A stretch of 64,000 bases of DNA from Natrinema zhouii (GTDB lineage: Archaea; Halobacteriota; Halobacteria; Halobacteriales; Natrialbaceae): the NCBI RefSeq assembly GCF_013456555.2, contig NZ_CP059154.1, positions 1,116,001-1,180,000 of the forward strand. Reading direction: 5' to 3'. Position 1 is the first letter of the stretch. The number at the start of each line of letters is the position of its first letter. Shown here in pieces: positions 42,757 to 52,758 of the stretch. Both the position numbers and the translations under genes were made by a program. Below the pieces are notes generated by a model, which searched no databases, was not told the origin of the DNA, and saw nothing but the letters and a program-made list of their open reading frames with translations.

Positions 42757-43170
42757 ATGGCACTGACACCCGAGACCCTGCCGCGACACGAACTCAACGG
42801 GCTCCCCGTGCGAGTCGTCGAGAGCGACGACTCCTCGCGGGTCGGCCTCGAGGGACGGGTCGTCATCGAGACGACCAAAACTCTCTCAATAGAAGTCCGT
42901 GACGACGGCGAGTCTCGGGTCGTGATGGTGCCGAAATCGGGCTCGACGTTCGAGTTCGCGATCACAGATGAAGCCGCCGACTCCGCGAAGGAGTCGGGGA
43001 CTGCGTCCAAACTGGCCGACACTGAACCCGCCGGGGGATCCGAGGAACGAACCTCACCCGCTGCGGACTGCGCTGGCGAGGATGTAGCCTACGTTACGGT
43101 CGATGGATCGCGGCTGCTCTCACGACCCGCCCGACGCACGGAAACGAATGGTGACTCACCATGGCAATAG
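42757..43170 (+). CDS. rnp1: Ribonuclease P protein component 1 (Rpp29/Pop4)
   Basis: Protein subunit of archaeal RNase P, acting with the RNA to remove tRNA 5' leaders. The 137-residue protein has the Sm-like barrel: HELNGLPVRVVESDD, LEGRVVIETTKTLSIEVRDDG and VMVPKSGSTFEFAI. The following 65 residues are a haloarchaeal insertion/tail with YVTVDGSRLLSRPARRTE. I start at ATG 42757, ten bases after rpl29. The last ten bases overlap rps17. Its place between L29 and S17 is conserved in archaea. Confidence 0.92.
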   Translation: MALTPETLPRHELNGLPVRVVESDDSSRVGLEGRVVIETTKTLSIEVRDDGESRVVMVPKSGSTFEFAITDEAADSAKESGTASKLADTEPAGGSEERTSPAADCAGEDVAYVTVDGSRLLSRPARRTETNGDSPWQ

Positions 43171-43598
43171 GACTAGACGTTGAAACCCCTCCGGAACCGA
43201 ACAATCCGGAGGAATACGACTACGAGAAGTGTCCGTTCTACGGCGACCTCTCCGTTCGAGGACAGATCCTCGAGGGGACGGTCGTCTCGACGGACATGGA
43301 CAAGACCGTAGTCGTCGAGCGAGAGTACGATGTGGCGGTCCCGAAGTACGACCGACACATGAAACGACGCTCGCGCATCCCGGCACACGTACCGGGCGTG
43401 CTCGAGCCGCTCTCGGTCGGTGACACGGTCAAGATCGCAGAGACCCGACCACTGTCGAAGACGAAATCGCACGTGGTCGTCGAAGTAACCCAGAAAGCGA
43501 CAGCGGAGGACCTCGCCGAACTCACGAGCCAGGCCGAGCCTGAGCCGGAGCTTTCGGACGAGGACTTCGCGACCGACGAAGACGAGGGTGACGAGTGA
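43161..43598 (+). CDS. rps17: Ribosomal protein uS17
   Basis: Small-subunit rRNA-binding OB-fold protein. It has 145 residues with the archaeal N-terminus [40 protein letters not shown]. It ends with an unusually long acidic tail from about 115 onward, absent in shorter S17 proteins. It overlaps the Rpp29 gene by 10 bases. Confidence 0.95.
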   Translation: MAIGLDVETPPEPNNPEEYDYEKCPFYGDLSVRGQILEGTVVSTDMDKTVVVEREYDVAVPKYDRHMKRRSRIPAHVPGVLEPLSVGDTVKIAETRPLSKTKSHVVVEVTQKATAEDLAELTSQAEPEPELSDEDFATDEDEGDE

Positions 43599-43996
43599 TG
43601 GAGGCGATGAAAGCCGACGTCACGCAGGGACTCAAGAAGGGATCCCTGGTCACGTGTGCCGACAACACCGGCGCGCGTGAGCTGAAAGTCATCAGCGTCG
43701 CGGGCTACCACGGCACCAAGAACCGCCAGCCGAAGGCGGGGATCGGTGACAAAGTGACCGTCTCGGTCACCAAGGGTACCCCGGAGATGCGCCGACAGGT
43801 CCTCGAGGCCGTCGTCGTCCGCCAGCGGAAGTCGATCCGCCGGCCCGATGGCACGCGGCTCAAGTTCGAGGACAACGCGGCGGTCATCATCGACGAGAAC
43901 GAGGAGCCCCGCGGCACGGAGATCAAGGGGCCGATCGCCCGCGAAGTCGCAGAGCGCTTCGGAGCAATCGCCAGCACGGCGACGATGATCGTATAG
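43598..43996 (+). CDS. rpl14: Ribosomal protein uL14
   Basis: Large-subunit protein contacting h14 of the small subunit. Its 132 residues include [22 protein letters not shown], the [33 protein letters not shown] signature and a C-terminal [14 protein letters not shown] use ATG 43598, which overlaps the S17 stop by one base; a GTG at 43595 is also possible. Confidence 0.96.
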   Translation: MEAMKADVTQGLKKGSLVTCADNTGARELKVISVAGYHGTKNRQPKAGIGDKVTVSVTKGTPEMRRQVLEAVVVRQRKSIRRPDGTRLKFEDNAAVIIDENEEPRGTEIKGPIAREVAERFGAIASTATMIV

Positions 43997-43998
43997 AT

Positions 43999-44355
43999 AT
44001 GACCACGCAACCAGACAAACAGCGAACGAAGACGAGAAACGCGCCGCTGCACCAGCGAGGAAAGCAGCTGCACGCGACGCTGTCCGACGACCTCCGCGAG
44101 GAGTACGACACCCGTCGAACCCGCGTCAACGCGGGCGACACGGTCGAGGTCATGCGCGGCGACTTCGCCGGCGAGGAAGGCGAGGTCATGCGCGCGATTC
44201 TCGAGGATGGAACCATCCACGTCGAGGACGTGACGGTCGAGACGGCCGACGGCGAAGAAGTGCCGCGGCCGCTGGACCCGTCGAACGTCCGTCTCACGGA
44301 GCTCGACCTCGAGGACGAGCGTCGCGAGTCGCGTCTCGAAGGTGATACCGAATGA
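43999..44355 (+). CDS. rpl24: Ribosomal protein uL24
   Basis: Assembly-initiating large-subunit protein. The 118-residue protein has a basic N-terminus ([19 protein letters not shown]) and the KOW motif [21 protein letters not shown] (residues 41-61). The rest is acidic. It overlaps rps4e by 4 bases. Confidence 0.95.
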   Translation: MTTQPDKQRTKTRNAPLHQRGKQLHATLSDDLREEYDTRRTRVNAGDTVEVMRGDFAGEEGEVMRAILEDGTIHVEDVTVETADGEEVPRPLDPSNVRLTELDLEDERRESRLEGDTE

Positions 44356-45080
44356 CGAAACACCAGAAGCGACTGTCAGTTCCGAAGTCCTGGCCGGTCG
44401 AGCGGAAGACCGAGACCTTCACGGTGAAGGCCGGTGCCGGCCCGCACGGCGAGGACGGCGTGCCGCTCGTCGTCCTCCTGCGGGACGTGCTCGGCTACGT
44501 GGACTCGCGGAAGGAAGCGCGCTACGCCCTCTCGGAGGACTCGATCCTCATCAACGGGGACGCGATCAACGACGAACAGCGCCCGATCGGCATGTTCGAC
44601 ATCGTTGCGTTCCCTGGTCGCGAGGAGTACTACCGCGTCTTCCCCGACGAGGGCGGTCGGCTCGCGCTGACCGAAATCGACGAGGACGCCGCAGGGAGCC
44701 GCCTCGGCAAGATCGAGGGCAAACAGCAGGTTCCGGGTGGCGAGACGCAGCTGACCCTCCACGACGGGACGAACGTCCTCACCGATTCCGACGAGTACCG
44801 CCCGAAGGACTCGATCGTCGTCGACAACGACGACAAATCCGTCGTCGCACACTTCCCCTACGAGGAAGGTGCGCTCGTGACGGCCGTCCGTGGCAACCAC
44901 GGCGGCAAGGTCGGCGAGATCGACGCGATCGACATCACGCCGGGCAGCGGCTCGAACAGCGTCGGTGTCTCCATGGACGACGGCGGCTTCGAAACCGTCG
45001 AAGAGTACGTCGTCGTCATCGACGAGAACTTCACTGGCGACGCGGACGAGGAATCCGCGAACACAGGTGATGACGAATGA
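44352..45080 (+). CDS. rps4e: Ribosomal protein eS4
   Basis: Archaeal/eukaryotic S4e. In its 242 residues the S4 RNA-binding domain runs from about 40 to 100 ([35 protein letters not shown]). The central domain ([34 protein letters not shown]) and the KOW-like region [17 protein letters not shown] follow. The C-terminal tail is acidic. Confidence 0.96.
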   Translation: MTKHQKRLSVPKSWPVERKTETFTVKAGAGPHGEDGVPLVVLLRDVLGYVDSRKEARYALSEDSILINGDAINDEQRPIGMFDIVAFPGREEYYRVFPDEGGRLALTEIDEDAAGSRLGKIEGKQQVPGGETQLTLHDGTNVLTDSDEYRPKDSIVVDNDDKSVVAHFPYEEGALVTAVRGNHGGKVGEIDAIDITPGSGSNSVGVSMDDGGFETVEEYVVVIDENFTGDADEESANTGDDE

Positions 45081-45616
45081 GCGAAGCCAGCAACGCTGAC
45101 TTCCACGAAATGCGCGAGCCCCGCGTCGAGAAGGTCGTCGTCCACATGGGCGTCGGTCAGGGTGGTCGCGAACTCGGCAAGGCCGAGGACATCATCGAAA
45201 CGGTCACCGGCCAGGAGAGCGTCCGCACGCAGGCCAAGCGGACCGAACCTGACTTCGGCATTCGACAGGGCGATCCGATCGGCGCGAAGGTCACCCTTCG
45301 CGACCAGGACGCACACGACTTCCTCGAGACAGCGCTCCCGCTGTCGAACATCTCGTCGTCGCAGTTCGACGACACGGGGAACTTCAGCTTCGGTGTCGCG
45401 GAACACACCGACTTCCCCAGCCAGGAGTACGACCCGAACGTCGGGATCTACGGGCTGGACGTCACCGTCAACCTGGTGCGTCCGGGCTACCGCATCGCCA
45501 AACGCGATAAGGCGACCCGATCGATCCCCTCGAGCCACCGATTGACCCCTGAGGACGCCATCGCGTTCCTCGAGGGGAACTTCGACGTGACCGTAGAGGG
45601 CACAGACGATGAGTGA
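45077..45616 (+). CDS. rpl5: Ribosomal protein uL5
   Basis: 5S rRNA-binding large-subunit protein in the central protuberance. It has 179 residues. The N-terminus [26 protein letters not shown] is typical; the [18 protein letters not shown] region near 125-142 contains the 5S contact. It overlaps the S4e gene by 4 and the S14 gene by 8 bases. Confidence 0.96.
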   Translation: MSEASNADFHEMREPRVEKVVVHMGVGQGGRELGKAEDIIETVTGQESVRTQAKRTEPDFGIRQGDPIGAKVTLRDQDAHDFLETALPLSNISSSQFDDTGNFSFGVAEHTDFPSQEYDPNVGIYGLDVTVNLVRPGYRIAKRDKATRSIPSSHRLTPEDAIAFLEGNFDVTVEGTDDE

Positions 45617-45791
45617 AAGCGAAACAGAAAACGACCGCACGGGCGAGCACGCAGCAAAGCGGACGGGACAGATCGAGTCTTGTCAGCGCTGTGGCCGCGA
45701 GCAGGGACTTGTCGGGAAGTACGACATCAACCTCTGCCGACAGTGCTTCCGCGAGATCGCCCGCGACATGGGATTCAGGAAGTACAGATAA
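45609..45791 (+). CDS. rps14: Ribosomal protein uS14 (zinc form)
   Basis: Short zinc-binding S14 of the small-subunit head. In 60 residues the C-x2-C ... C-x2-C pattern is [22 protein letters not shown] (positions about 21-42). The basic tail [14 protein letters not shown] ends the protein. Confidence 0.95.
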   Translation: MSESETENDRTGEHAAKRTGQIESCQRCGREQGLVGKYDINLCRQCFREIARDMGFRKYR

Positions 45792-45792
45792 C

Positions 45793-46185
45793 ATGACCGG
45801 AAACGATCCACTCAGCAACGCGCTCTCGGGAATCGATAACGCCGAGAGTGTGGGTCATCTCACCCACGAGGTAACGCCCGCCTCGAACGAAATCGGCAGC
45901 GTACTCGAGGTCTTCTACGACCGCGGGTACATCGACGGCTTCGAGTACGTCGACGACGGTAAAGCCGGTCAGTTCGAGGTCGAATTGAAAGGAGCGATCA
46001 ACCAGTGCGGCCCCATCAAGCCCCGCTACGCCGTCGGCTCCGAGGGCTTCGAGAAGTGGGAGAAGCGCTATCTCCCCGCTCGAGACTTCGGTGCCCTCGT
46101 CGTCACGACGAGCAGTGGCATTATGAGCCACTACGAGGCTCGCGAACAGGGTATTGGGGGCCAGGTGATCGCATACGTCTACTGA
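45793..46185 (+). CDS. rps8: Ribosomal protein uS8
   Basis: 16S rRNA-binding small-subunit protein. Its 130 residues begin [18 protein letters not shown] and contain the conserved [20 protein letters not shown] segment (here [24 protein letters not shown], 107-126), the S8 signature. It starts one base after the S14 stop. Confidence 0.95.
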   Translation: MTGNDPLSNALSGIDNAESVGHLTHEVTPASNEIGSVLEVFYDRGYIDGFEYVDDGKAGQFEVELKGAINQCGPIKPRYAVGSEGFEKWEKRYLPARDFGALVVTTSSGIMSHYEAREQGIGGQVIAYVY

Positions 46186-46187
46186 CC

Positions 46188-46721
46188 ATGCGAGTAGAAC
46201 TGGAAATCCCCGAGAACGTAACCGTCGAGGTCGATCGGTTCGACGTGACCGTCGAAGGGCCGGAAGGCAGCGTGACGCGCCGCCTCTGGTACCCCGACGT
46301 GACCGTCGAGACCGACGACGATCAGGTGGTCATCGAAAGCAGTGCCGAGGACGCGAAGACGAATTCGACCGTCGGCACCTTCGAGAGCCACATCCGAAAC
46401 GCAGTCCACGGCGTGACCGAGGGCTGGGAGTACGAGATGGAAGTCTTCTACTCTCACTTCCCGATGCAGGTCCGTGTGGAAGGCGAGGAGATCGTCATCG
46501 AGAACTTCCTCGGCGAAAAGGCACCGCGACGAACGACTATCCACGGTGAGACCGACGTTACCGTCGACGACGAGCAGCTCGTCCTGTCCGGCCCCAACAA
46601 GGAGCACGTCGGACAGACGGCGGCCGACATCGAGCAGCTGACGAAGGTCAGCGGCAAGGACACCCGCGTCTTCCAGGACGGGGTCTACATCACCACTAAA
46701 CCCGCCAAAGGAGGTGTCTGA
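46188..46721 (+). CDS. rpl6: Ribosomal protein uL6
   Basis: Large-subunit protein near the factor-binding site. Its 177 residues begin MRVELEIPENVTVEVDRFDVTVEGPEGSVTRRL. The C-terminal domain has VDDEQLVLSGPNKEHVGQTAADIEQLTKV and ends DGVYITTKPAKGG. The start is ATG 46188, two bases after the S8 stop; the longer upstream frame has no matching sequence. Confidence 0.95.
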   Translation: MRVELEIPENVTVEVDRFDVTVEGPEGSVTRRLWYPDVTVETDDDQVVIESSAEDAKTNSTVGTFESHIRNAVHGVTEGWEYEMEVFYSHFPMQVRVEGEEIVIENFLGEKAPRRTTIHGETDVTVDDEQLVLSGPNKEHVGQTAADIEQLTKVSGKDTRVFQDGVYITTKPAKGGV

Positions 46722-46724
46722 TAG

Positions 46725-47462
46725 ATGGCAGACGATCAATCGAACGACGAGCAAGACTCGGACGAGCCGCAGACGCTCGAGGACATCAGCGGCGTCGGCG
46801 AGAGCAAAGCGGACGCACTGCGCGATGCCGGTTTCGAGTCCATCGAGGACGTCAAGGATGCCGACCAGGACGACCTGGCCGATGCCGACGGCGTCGGGAA
46901 CGCGCTCGCGGCCCGTATCAAAGCCGACGTCGGCGACCTCGAGGTCACCGACGAGACCGAGGCCGAGATCGAAGACGAGGGCGCCGAAGAAGAAGAACCC
47001 GACGAAGACGTCGAGACGGAACTGCAGCCACGCGGGCTGACCGAGAAGACGCCCGACCTGTCCGAGAACGAGGAGCGACTCCTCAACCGTCGACACGTCG
47101 AGGGGAAACCGCAGTTCAAGCGGCAGGACTACCACAAGAAAAAGCGGACGCCGGAGTCCTGGCGTCGACCCCGCGGCCAGCTGTCCAAGCAGCGCCGCGG
47201 CGTCAAGGGCAAAGGTCCGAAAGTCGAAGCCGGCTACCGAACGCCGACGGCCGTCCGGGGCAAACACCCCAGCGGCTTCGAGGAAGTCTACGTCGAGAAT
47301 CTCGGCGACCTCGAGGGCGTCGACGGCGACAGCGAAGCGGTTCGGATCGCCTCTGCGGTCGGCGCGCGCAAGCGCGAACGGATCGAAGAGGAAGCGGAAG
47401 ACCAGGGCGTGCGCGTCCTGAACCCGACCTACGAAGAAGTCGAGGTGGAAACAGATGACTGA
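46725..47462 (+). CDS. rpl32e: Ribosomal protein eL32 with N-terminal helix-hairpin-helix domain
   Basis: The last 130 residues are eL32 ([58 protein letters not shown]). The first 100 residues carry a helix-hairpin-helix unit ([48 protein letters not shown]) and an acidic linker. eL32 is about 110-135 residues in most archaea, so this is a fusion or extension. HhH domains bind DNA or RNA backbones; its role in the ribosome is unknown. Confidence 0.95.
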   Translation: MADDQSNDEQDSDEPQTLEDISGVGESKADALRDAGFESIEDVKDADQDDLADADGVGNALAARIKADVGDLEVTDETEAEIEDEGAEEEEPDEDVETELQPRGLTEKTPDLSENEERLLNRRHVEGKPQFKRQDYHKKKRTPESWRRPRGQLSKQRRGVKGKGPKVEAGYRTPTAVRGKHPSGFEEVYVENLGDLEGVDGDSEAVRIASAVGARKRERIEEEAEDQGVRVLNPTYEEVEVETDD

Positions 47463-47904
47463 TCTGAGTGCACAGAAGCGACTGGCGGCCGACGTCATGG
47501 ACGTCGGCAAGAACCGCGTCTGGTTCGACCCGGACGCGCAGGGAGACATCGCCGAAGCGATCACTCGTGACGAGATCCGCGATCTCGTCGACGAGGGTCG
47601 CATTCAGGCCGACGAACCCTCGGGCAACTCTCGCGGCCGCGCCCGTGAGCGCAACGCGAAACGCGCCTACGGCCATCAGAACGGCCAGGGCAAGCGCCGC
47701 GGCAAGAAAGGCGCCCGCCAGAACGAGAAAGAAGAGTGGCAGAAGAAGATCCGCGCACAGCGACGGAAGCTACGCGACCTCCGCGACAAGGGCGAACTGA
47801 CGCCCACGCAGTACCGCACGCTCTACAAGAAGGCGGGCGGCGGGGAGTTCCGTAGCGTCCAGTACCTGTTGAACTATATCGACGACAACTTCGGTGACCA
47901 ATAA
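47455..47904 (+). CDS. rpl19e: Ribosomal protein eL19
   Basis: Large-subunit protein of archaea and eukaryotes with a long basic helix. Its 149 residues include [47 protein letters not shown] and the basic [36 protein letters not shown] helix. It overlaps rpl32e by 8 bases and rpl18 by one base. Confidence 0.95.
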   Translation: MTDLSAQKRLAADVMDVGKNRVWFDPDAQGDIAEAITRDEIRDLVDEGRIQADEPSGNSRGRARERNAKRAYGHQNGQGKRRGKKGARQNEKEEWQKKIRAQRRKLRDLRDKGELTPTQYRTLYKKAGGGEFRSVQYLLNYIDDNFGDQ

Positions 47905-48452
47905 TGGCGACAGGACCACGATACAAAGTGCCGATGCGGCGTCGCCGTGAGGTCCGGACGGACTACCACCAGAGGTTGCGCCTGCTGAAATCGGGAAAGC
48001 CCCGCCTCGTTGCTCGCAAGAGTAACAAGCACACTACGGCGCAGCTGATCACTCCCGGACCTCAGGGAGACGAGACGCTTGCAAGCGCGCACTCGAGCGA
48101 TCTGGCGGAGTACGGCTGGGACGCCCCCACAAGCAACATTTCCGCGGCGTATCTGACCGGCCTGCTGGCCGGCCAGCGAGCCGTCGACGCCGGTGTCGAG
48201 GAAGCGGTCCTCGACATCGGCCTCAACACGGCGACGCCCGGCAACAAGGTGTTCGCGGTACAGGAGGGCGCGATCGACGCCGGCCTCGAGATCCCGCACA
48301 ACGATAGCGTACTCGCGGACTGGTCGCGAACGCGCGGCGAGCATATCGCCGAGTACGCCGAACAGCTCGACGAGCCGCTGTACAGCGGCGAGTTCGACGC
48401 AGCGGATCTCCCCGAACACTTCGACGAGGTACGAGAGGCGATTCTCGAATGA
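47904..48452 (+). CDS. rpl18: Ribosomal protein uL18
   Basis: 5S rRNA-binding protein. It has 182 residues, with N-terminal [45 protein letters not shown] and the conserved [29 protein letters not shown]. It overlaps rps5 by four bases. Confidence 0.95.
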   Translation: MATGPRYKVPMRRRREVRTDYHQRLRLLKSGKPRLVARKSNKHTTAQLITPGPQGDETLASAHSSDLAEYGWDAPTSNISAAYLTGLLAGQRAVDAGVEEAVLDIGLNTATPGNKVFAVQEGAIDAGLEIPHNDSVLADWSRTRGEHIAEYAEQLDEPLYSGEFDAADLPEHFDEVREAILE

Positions 48453-49102
48453 GCAACTACAACGATAGAGGATGGGAGCCCGTCACCCGTCTCGGTCGGA
48501 AGGTCCAGGAGGGCGAAATCGAGGACATGGAAACCGCCCTCAACTCGGGCCTCCCGCTGAAGGAACCCGAACTCGTCGACCAGCTCCTTCCCGGACTGGA
48601 AGACGAAGTGCTGGACATCAACATGGTCCAGCGGATGACTGACTCCGGACGACGCGTGAAGTTCCGCTGCGTCGTCGCCGTCGGCGACCGTAACGGTTTC
48701 GTCGGCTACGCCGAGGGTCGAGACGACCAGGTCGGCTCTGCCATCCAGAAGGCGATCGGTATCGCGAAGCTGAACATGATCAAGGTGCCCCGCGGCTCGG
48801 GCTCCTGGGAGGACCGCTCGGATCGGCCCCACTCGCTGACGCGGAAGACGACCGGCAAGGCCGGCTCCGTCGAGGTCGAGGTCATTCCGGCCCCCGAAGG
48901 GCTCGGACTGGCCGCCAGCGACACCGTCCGTCACGTCCTCGAACTGGCCGGCATCGAGAACGCCTGGACCAAGAGCCACGGCAACACTCGAACGACGGTC
49001 AATCTCGCGAAAGCGACGTACAACGCGCTCGAGAACGCCTCGCAGTCGCGACAGCCGCGACAACGAGGCGGCCGTGACGAAGCCGAGGTGGCTGACCAAT
49101 GA
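48449..49102 (+). CDS. rps5: Ribosomal protein uS5
   Basis: Small-subunit protein involved in decoding accuracy. Its 217 residues contain the dsRBD-like region [16 protein letters not shown] and the core [44 protein letters not shown]. The C-terminal domain ends in a basic/acidic tail. It overlaps rpl30 by four bases. Confidence 0.95.
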   Translation: MSNYNDRGWEPVTRLGRKVQEGEIEDMETALNSGLPLKEPELVDQLLPGLEDEVLDINMVQRMTDSGRRVKFRCVVAVGDRNGFVGYAEGRDDQVGSAIQKAIGIAKLNMIKVPRGSGSWEDRSDRPHSLTRKTTGKAGSVEVEVIPAPEGLGLAASDTVRHVLELAGIENAWTKSHGNTRTTVNLAKATYNALENASQSRQPRQRGGRDEAEVADQ

Positions 49103-49566
49103 AAGCGATCGTTCAGATCCGTGGCGAAGTGAACCGACAGGAAGACGTTCAGGACACCCTGTCGATGCTCAACATCCACAACGTCAACCACTGCACGCTC
49201 GTCCCCGAAACCGACCCGTACGAGGGGATGATCGCCAAGGTCAACGACTACGTCGCCGTCGGAGAGCCCGACGCCGACGTGCTCGAGACTCTGCTCGCGA
49301 AGCGAGCGGAGCCCCTCGAGGGCAAGCAGGCGGACGTCGACGAGGAGTGGCTGGCCGACAACACCGAGTACGACACCTTCGGTGAACTGGCCGACGCGCT
49401 GCTCGACGAGGAGACGACACTTCGTGACGAGGGACTGTCACCGACGCTTCGACTCCACCCACCGCGGGGGGGTCACGACGGTATCAAAAAGCCGACCGTC
49501 GAGGGCGGCCAACTCGGAAAACATACAACCGGGGAGATTAACGACCTCCTAGAATCGATGCGATAA
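49099..49566 (+). CDS. rpl30: Ribosomal protein uL30
   Basis: Long archaeal-type L30 (155 residues). The start [39 protein letters not shown] precedes the acidic middle. The C-terminal part has [24 protein letters not shown], a conserved archaeal extension. It is separated from rpl15 by two bases. Confidence 0.95.
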   Translation: MKAIVQIRGEVNRQEDVQDTLSMLNIHNVNHCTLVPETDPYEGMIAKVNDYVAVGEPDADVLETLLAKRAEPLEGKQADVDEEWLADNTEYDTFGELADALLDEETTLRDEGLSPTLRLHPPRGGHDGIKKPTVEGGQLGKHTTGEINDLLESMR

Positions 49567-49568
49567 CT

Positions 49569-50069
49569 ATGACGAGCAAAAAACGACGCCAGCGCGGATC
49601 GCGGACCCACAGCGGCGGTTCCCACAAGAACCGACGCGGTGCGGGCCACCGTGGTGGCCGCGGCCGTGCCGGGCGCAGCAAACACGAGTTCCACAACTAC
49701 GAACCGAAGGGCAAACACGGCTTCAAGCGACCTCACGACATCCGCGAGACGGTCGCGGAGATCGACGTCCAGAAGCTAGACGAGGACGCGATCCTCTACG
49801 CCGCAGAGGACCTCGCTGAAGAGACCGACGACGGCTACGCACTCGACGCACGCGACGTCGTCGAGGACGGCCACGAGGTCGACGTCGTCAAGGTCCTCGG
49901 CTCCGGGCAGGTCCGCAACCAGCTGACGATCACTGCGGACGCCTTCTCCGAGACGGCAGCAGAGAAACTCGAGTCCGCCGGCGGTGAAGCGATCCTCTCC
50001 GAGCGCGGCGAGGAGCGAGCCGCCGAGGCCGAGGACGACGAAGCCGACACTGAACAGGACGAGGAATAA
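49569..50069 (+). CDS. rpl15: Ribosomal protein uL15
   Basis: Large-subunit protein; 166 residues. The basic N-terminus KKRRQRGSRTHSGGSHKNRRGAGHRGGRGRAGRSKHEF is the rRNA-binding segment; the rest is acidic with a long Glu/Asp tail. Two bases separate it from secY. Confidence 0.95.
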   Translation: MTSKKRRQRGSRTHSGGSHKNRRGAGHRGGRGRAGRSKHEFHNYEPKGKHGFKRPHDIRETVAEIDVQKLDEDAILYAAEDLAEETDDGYALDARDVVEDGHEVDVVKVLGSGQVRNQLTITADAFSETAAEKLESAGGEAILSERGEERAAEAEDDEADTEQDEE

Positions 50070-50071
50070 CT

Positions 50072-51532
50072 ATGGGATGGAAGGAAGCCGCTGAACCGGT
50101 CCTGACGAGGATGCCAACAGTACGCCGTCCGGAGGGGCACGTCCCCTTCAAGCGGAAGCTGATGTGGACGGTCGGCATCCTCATGTTGTACTTCTTCCTG
50201 ACGAACATCTCGCTGCTCGGGTTCCAGTCCGGGGGAGCGGACGACCTCTTCGGACAGTTCCGTGCGATCCTCGCCGGGGCGCACGGATCGGTGCTACAGG
50301 TCGGTATCGGACCGATCGTCACCGCGAGCATCGTCTTGCAGTTGCTCGGCGGTGCGAACCTGCTCGGGCTCGATACGGACGATCCCCGTGACCAGGTCCT
50401 CTATCAGGGCCTCCAGAAGGTACTGGTCGTCATGATGGTCATCCTGACCGGGCTCCCGATGGTGTTCGCCGGCGGCTTCCTGCCAGCAGTGCCGCAGCTC
50501 CAGCTCGGCGGGCTCACCCTCGATCAGACACAGGTGCAGTTCCTGATGTTCGCCCAGATCGTCGTTGGCGGTATCCTCATCCTCTACATGGACGAGGTCG
50601 TCAGCAAGTGGGGCGTCGGCAGCGGGATCGGCCTGTTCATCATCGCTGGCGTGAGCCAGCGACTGGTCTCCGGGCTCATCAATCCCGTTCCGGGCGGGTT
50701 CTTCTACGACTGGTACCGCATCCTGACCGGACAGGTCGAAATCGGCTCGATCATCGGTGGCAGTGGCTTGCAGACGCTACTGATCGGCGATGGGCAGATC
50801 ATCGCCTTGCTGACGACGCTGCTGATCTTCGGGATCGTCGTCTACGCGGAGTCAGTCCGCGTCGAGATCCCATTGAGTCACGCTCGAGTCAAGGGTGCCC
50901 GTGGTCGGTTCCCCGTGAAGCTCATTTACGCGAGCGTCCTGCCGATGATCCTCGTTCGCGCAGTGCAGGCGAACGTCCAGTTCATGGGGCAGATCCTCAA
51001 CCGCCAGTGGGACGGGATGCCCGCCTGGCTCGGTAGTTACTCGAGTGGACAACCCGACGGCGGGTTCTTCTACTACGTATCTCCGATCTACTCGCCCCAA
51101 GACTGGATGTGGTGGTCCGCTAACTTCACCCAGGAGTGGTGGCAAGCGATGATCCGGATCGGTATCGACGTTACCTTCATGGTCGTCGGTGGTGCGATCT
51201 TCGCCATCTTCTGGGTCGAGACGACGGACATGGGGCCCGAATCGACGGCGAAGCAGATCCAGAACTCCGGGATGCAGATCCCCGGTTTCCGACAGAACGT
51301 GGGCGTCATCGAGAAGGTCATGGAACGGTACATTCCGCAAGTGACCGTCATCGGCGGCGCGCTGGTCGGCCTGCTGGCCGTCTGGGCCAACATGCTCGGT
51401 ACCATCGGCGGTGTGAGTGGTACCGGGCTGCTGCTGGCGGTCTCCATCACGTACAAGCTGTACGAGGAGATCGCCGAGGAGCAGATGATGGAGATGCATC
51501 CGATGATGCGCGATATGTTCGGCGGCGAGTAA
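50072..51532 (+). CDS. secY: Preprotein translocase subunit SecY
   Basis: Channel-forming subunit of the Sec translocon in the cytoplasmic membrane. The 486-residue protein has ten membrane helices. Motifs include a short N-terminal VRRPEGHVPFKRKLMWTVGILMLYFFLT, the plug region near residues 55-70, and LGTIGGVSGTGLLLAVSITYKLYEEIAEEQ at the C-terminus. It is the last gene of the ribosomal operon, two bases after rpl15. Confidence 0.97.
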   Translation: MGWKEAAEPVLTRMPTVRRPEGHVPFKRKLMWTVGILMLYFFLTNISLLGFQSGGADDLFGQFRAILAGAHGSVLQVGIGPIVTASIVLQLLGGANLLGLDTDDPRDQVLYQGLQKVLVVMMVILTGLPMVFAGGFLPAVPQLQLGGLTLDQTQVQFLMFAQIVVGGILILYMDEVVSKWGVGSGIGLFIIAGVSQRLVSGLINPVPGGFFYDWYRILTGQVEIGSIIGGSGLQTLLIGDGQIIALLTTLLIFGIVVYAESVRVEIPLSHARVKGARGRFPVKLIYASVLPMILVRAVQANVQFMGQILNRQWDGMPAWLGSYSSGQPDGGFFYYVSPIYSPQDWMWWSANFTQEWWQAMIRIGIDVTFMVVGGAIFAIFWVETTDMGPESTAKQIQNSGMQIPGFRQNVGVIEKVMERYIPQVTVIGGALVGLLAVWANMLGTIGGVSGTGLLLAVSITYKLYEEIAEEQMMEMHPMMRDMFGGE

Positions 51533-51655
51533 CCCCGCTCTCGTTTCTCTTTCCGTTCTTCGGTCCGTGAGCGGCTGCTCTATTGCTCCATTTACCAGTC
51601 GGTACCACGCTGTACGCGGTGAGGGACATAACCCGCTGTGTGACGTACCCGACAC

Positions 51656-52171
51656 ATGGTCAACGCCTTCTGGCTCGATCGCGACCTCGAGCGAGCCGCG
51701 GCGTGGCTCGTCGATCGCCACGTTATGAGCAGCGTCTTCGAGTGTTCGATGGTGCTAACGACCGCGGTCCAGCAAAACGGCTACCCCGAATCAGACGCGC
51801 TGTACTTCACCCATCCGAATCACCCGCTGACGCGCTGGGCAGCGCGATCGGCCGCTAACTGGCGGTCCCTTCGAGACTACACCGAGGCGGCTCACGAGGA
51901 GTGGCGCTACCGCTGGGATCACGAATCGACGGACCGACACGGCTGCTGGGCGACCGTTCGCTCCCTCGACGTGGATCGCGTTCGCGGCCTCGAGTGGCCG
52001 GCCGAGGGCCGCGAGGATCCGCCGCAGGTGACGGGAGCGTGGACGGCTGACGACTACGTCGATGCCTACCGGTACTACTACGCGAACGAGAAACGGCACC
52101 TGTTCGAGTGGTCGAAAGACCGGTCGATGCCGCCCTGGATTTCGGCGTACACGGTCGACGAAACGGGGTGA
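51656..52171 (+). CDS. Protein resembling a phage-borne family of unknown function
   Basis: A 171-residue protein. Its start, MVNAFWLDRDLERAAAWLVDRHVMSSVFECSMVL, and the segment THPNHPLTRWAARSAANWRSLRDYTEAAHEEWRYRW recall a family seen in phages that reads N-x-F-x-L-D-x-D and H-V-V-K-M ... E-T, then H-x-N-H-P, S-x-x-N-Y and Y. The paired residues (D, H, E, H-N-H-P, W) look like an active site. The protein is probably cytoplasmic. It follows secY by 123 bases and has no mobile gene beside it. Assignment rests on pattern memory, so I do not name the family. Confidence 0.6.
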   Translation: MVNAFWLDRDLERAAAWLVDRHVMSSVFECSMVLTTAVQQNGYPESDALYFTHPNHPLTRWAARSAANWRSLRDYTEAAHEEWRYRWDHESTDRHGCWATVRSLDVDRVRGLEWPAEGREDPPQVTGAWTADDYVDAYRYYYANEKRHLFEWSKDRSMPPWISAYTVDETG

Positions 52172-52293
52172 CGTCCGCTCCGCTCTCGCGTCACGATGGG
52201 GACGCGCAGTCTGCAAACGCCACGTGAGACGCGGGGGCGAGACCGATCGCTGTCGACGCGAGCGATCGGACCGCGTTTGACTGCCGGCGCTGC

Positions 52294-52455
52294 TCAGTCC
52301 GAGACCGGCTGCATCTCGACCTGGTCGTGGAGGGTAGCAAGATAGCGGGCGACTTCGTCGTGGGTGTGGGCCCCGACGAGGTGGTCCTCGAGCGTCCGAT
52401 CGAGTTCCAGTACGTCACGGCAGATCGGACACTCGATCGGCGGTTTGAATGCCAT
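52294..52455 (-). CDS. Small C2H2-type zinc-finger protein
   Basis: A 53-residue protein with C-P-I-C (residues 9-12) and H-L-V-G-A-H (25-30), a C2H2-like finger of the haloarchaeal small zinc proteins. The rest is a helix ending in HDQVEMQPVSD. A longer frame upstream (start at 52503 or farther) carries no conserved sequence and its far part is a shadow of the uracil-DNA glycosylase gene. Function unknown; such fingers often bind protein or RNA. Confidence 0.6.
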   Translation of the reverse strand: MAFKPPIECPICRDVLELDRTLEDHLVGAHTHDEVARYLATLHDQVEMQPVSD

Positions 52456-52758
52456 CTGTTCTTCACCATCCGTCCGTTCGAGGGAAAGCGCTACAGCATG
52501 CATGTGCCCGCCCGCGATCCGTCTCGAGCGGGCCATCGACCGGCGTGGTCTCCGGTGGTCATCGACGGTTCCCGGCGAGAGGACCGCTCGCCGACCGGCA
52601 CGGGACCGACGGATCGGTGGGCGACTACCTCGAGCGAGCGGTACCCCAGCCGTCGGCGTCGGATCTACCCGTCGAGCGACGGCCGCCGTTTCGACCGACC
52701 CGTCGGGTAGCGTGCGCAGCGAAAAGGTGTTTCCTCGACGCGGTCGGAGCCCCACTCG
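52456..52758. other. Divergent gap
   Basis: 303 bases between the zinc-finger peptide and the uracil-DNA glycosylase. It is GC-rich; I see no RNA, repeat or clear TATA box for either gene. Confidence 0.35.

Noticed and set aside
42000..43022. 340-codon minus frame opposite the uS3 tail and uL29
   Set aside because: A Ser-rich low-complexity frame produced by the acidic repeat of uS3; no gene-like features.
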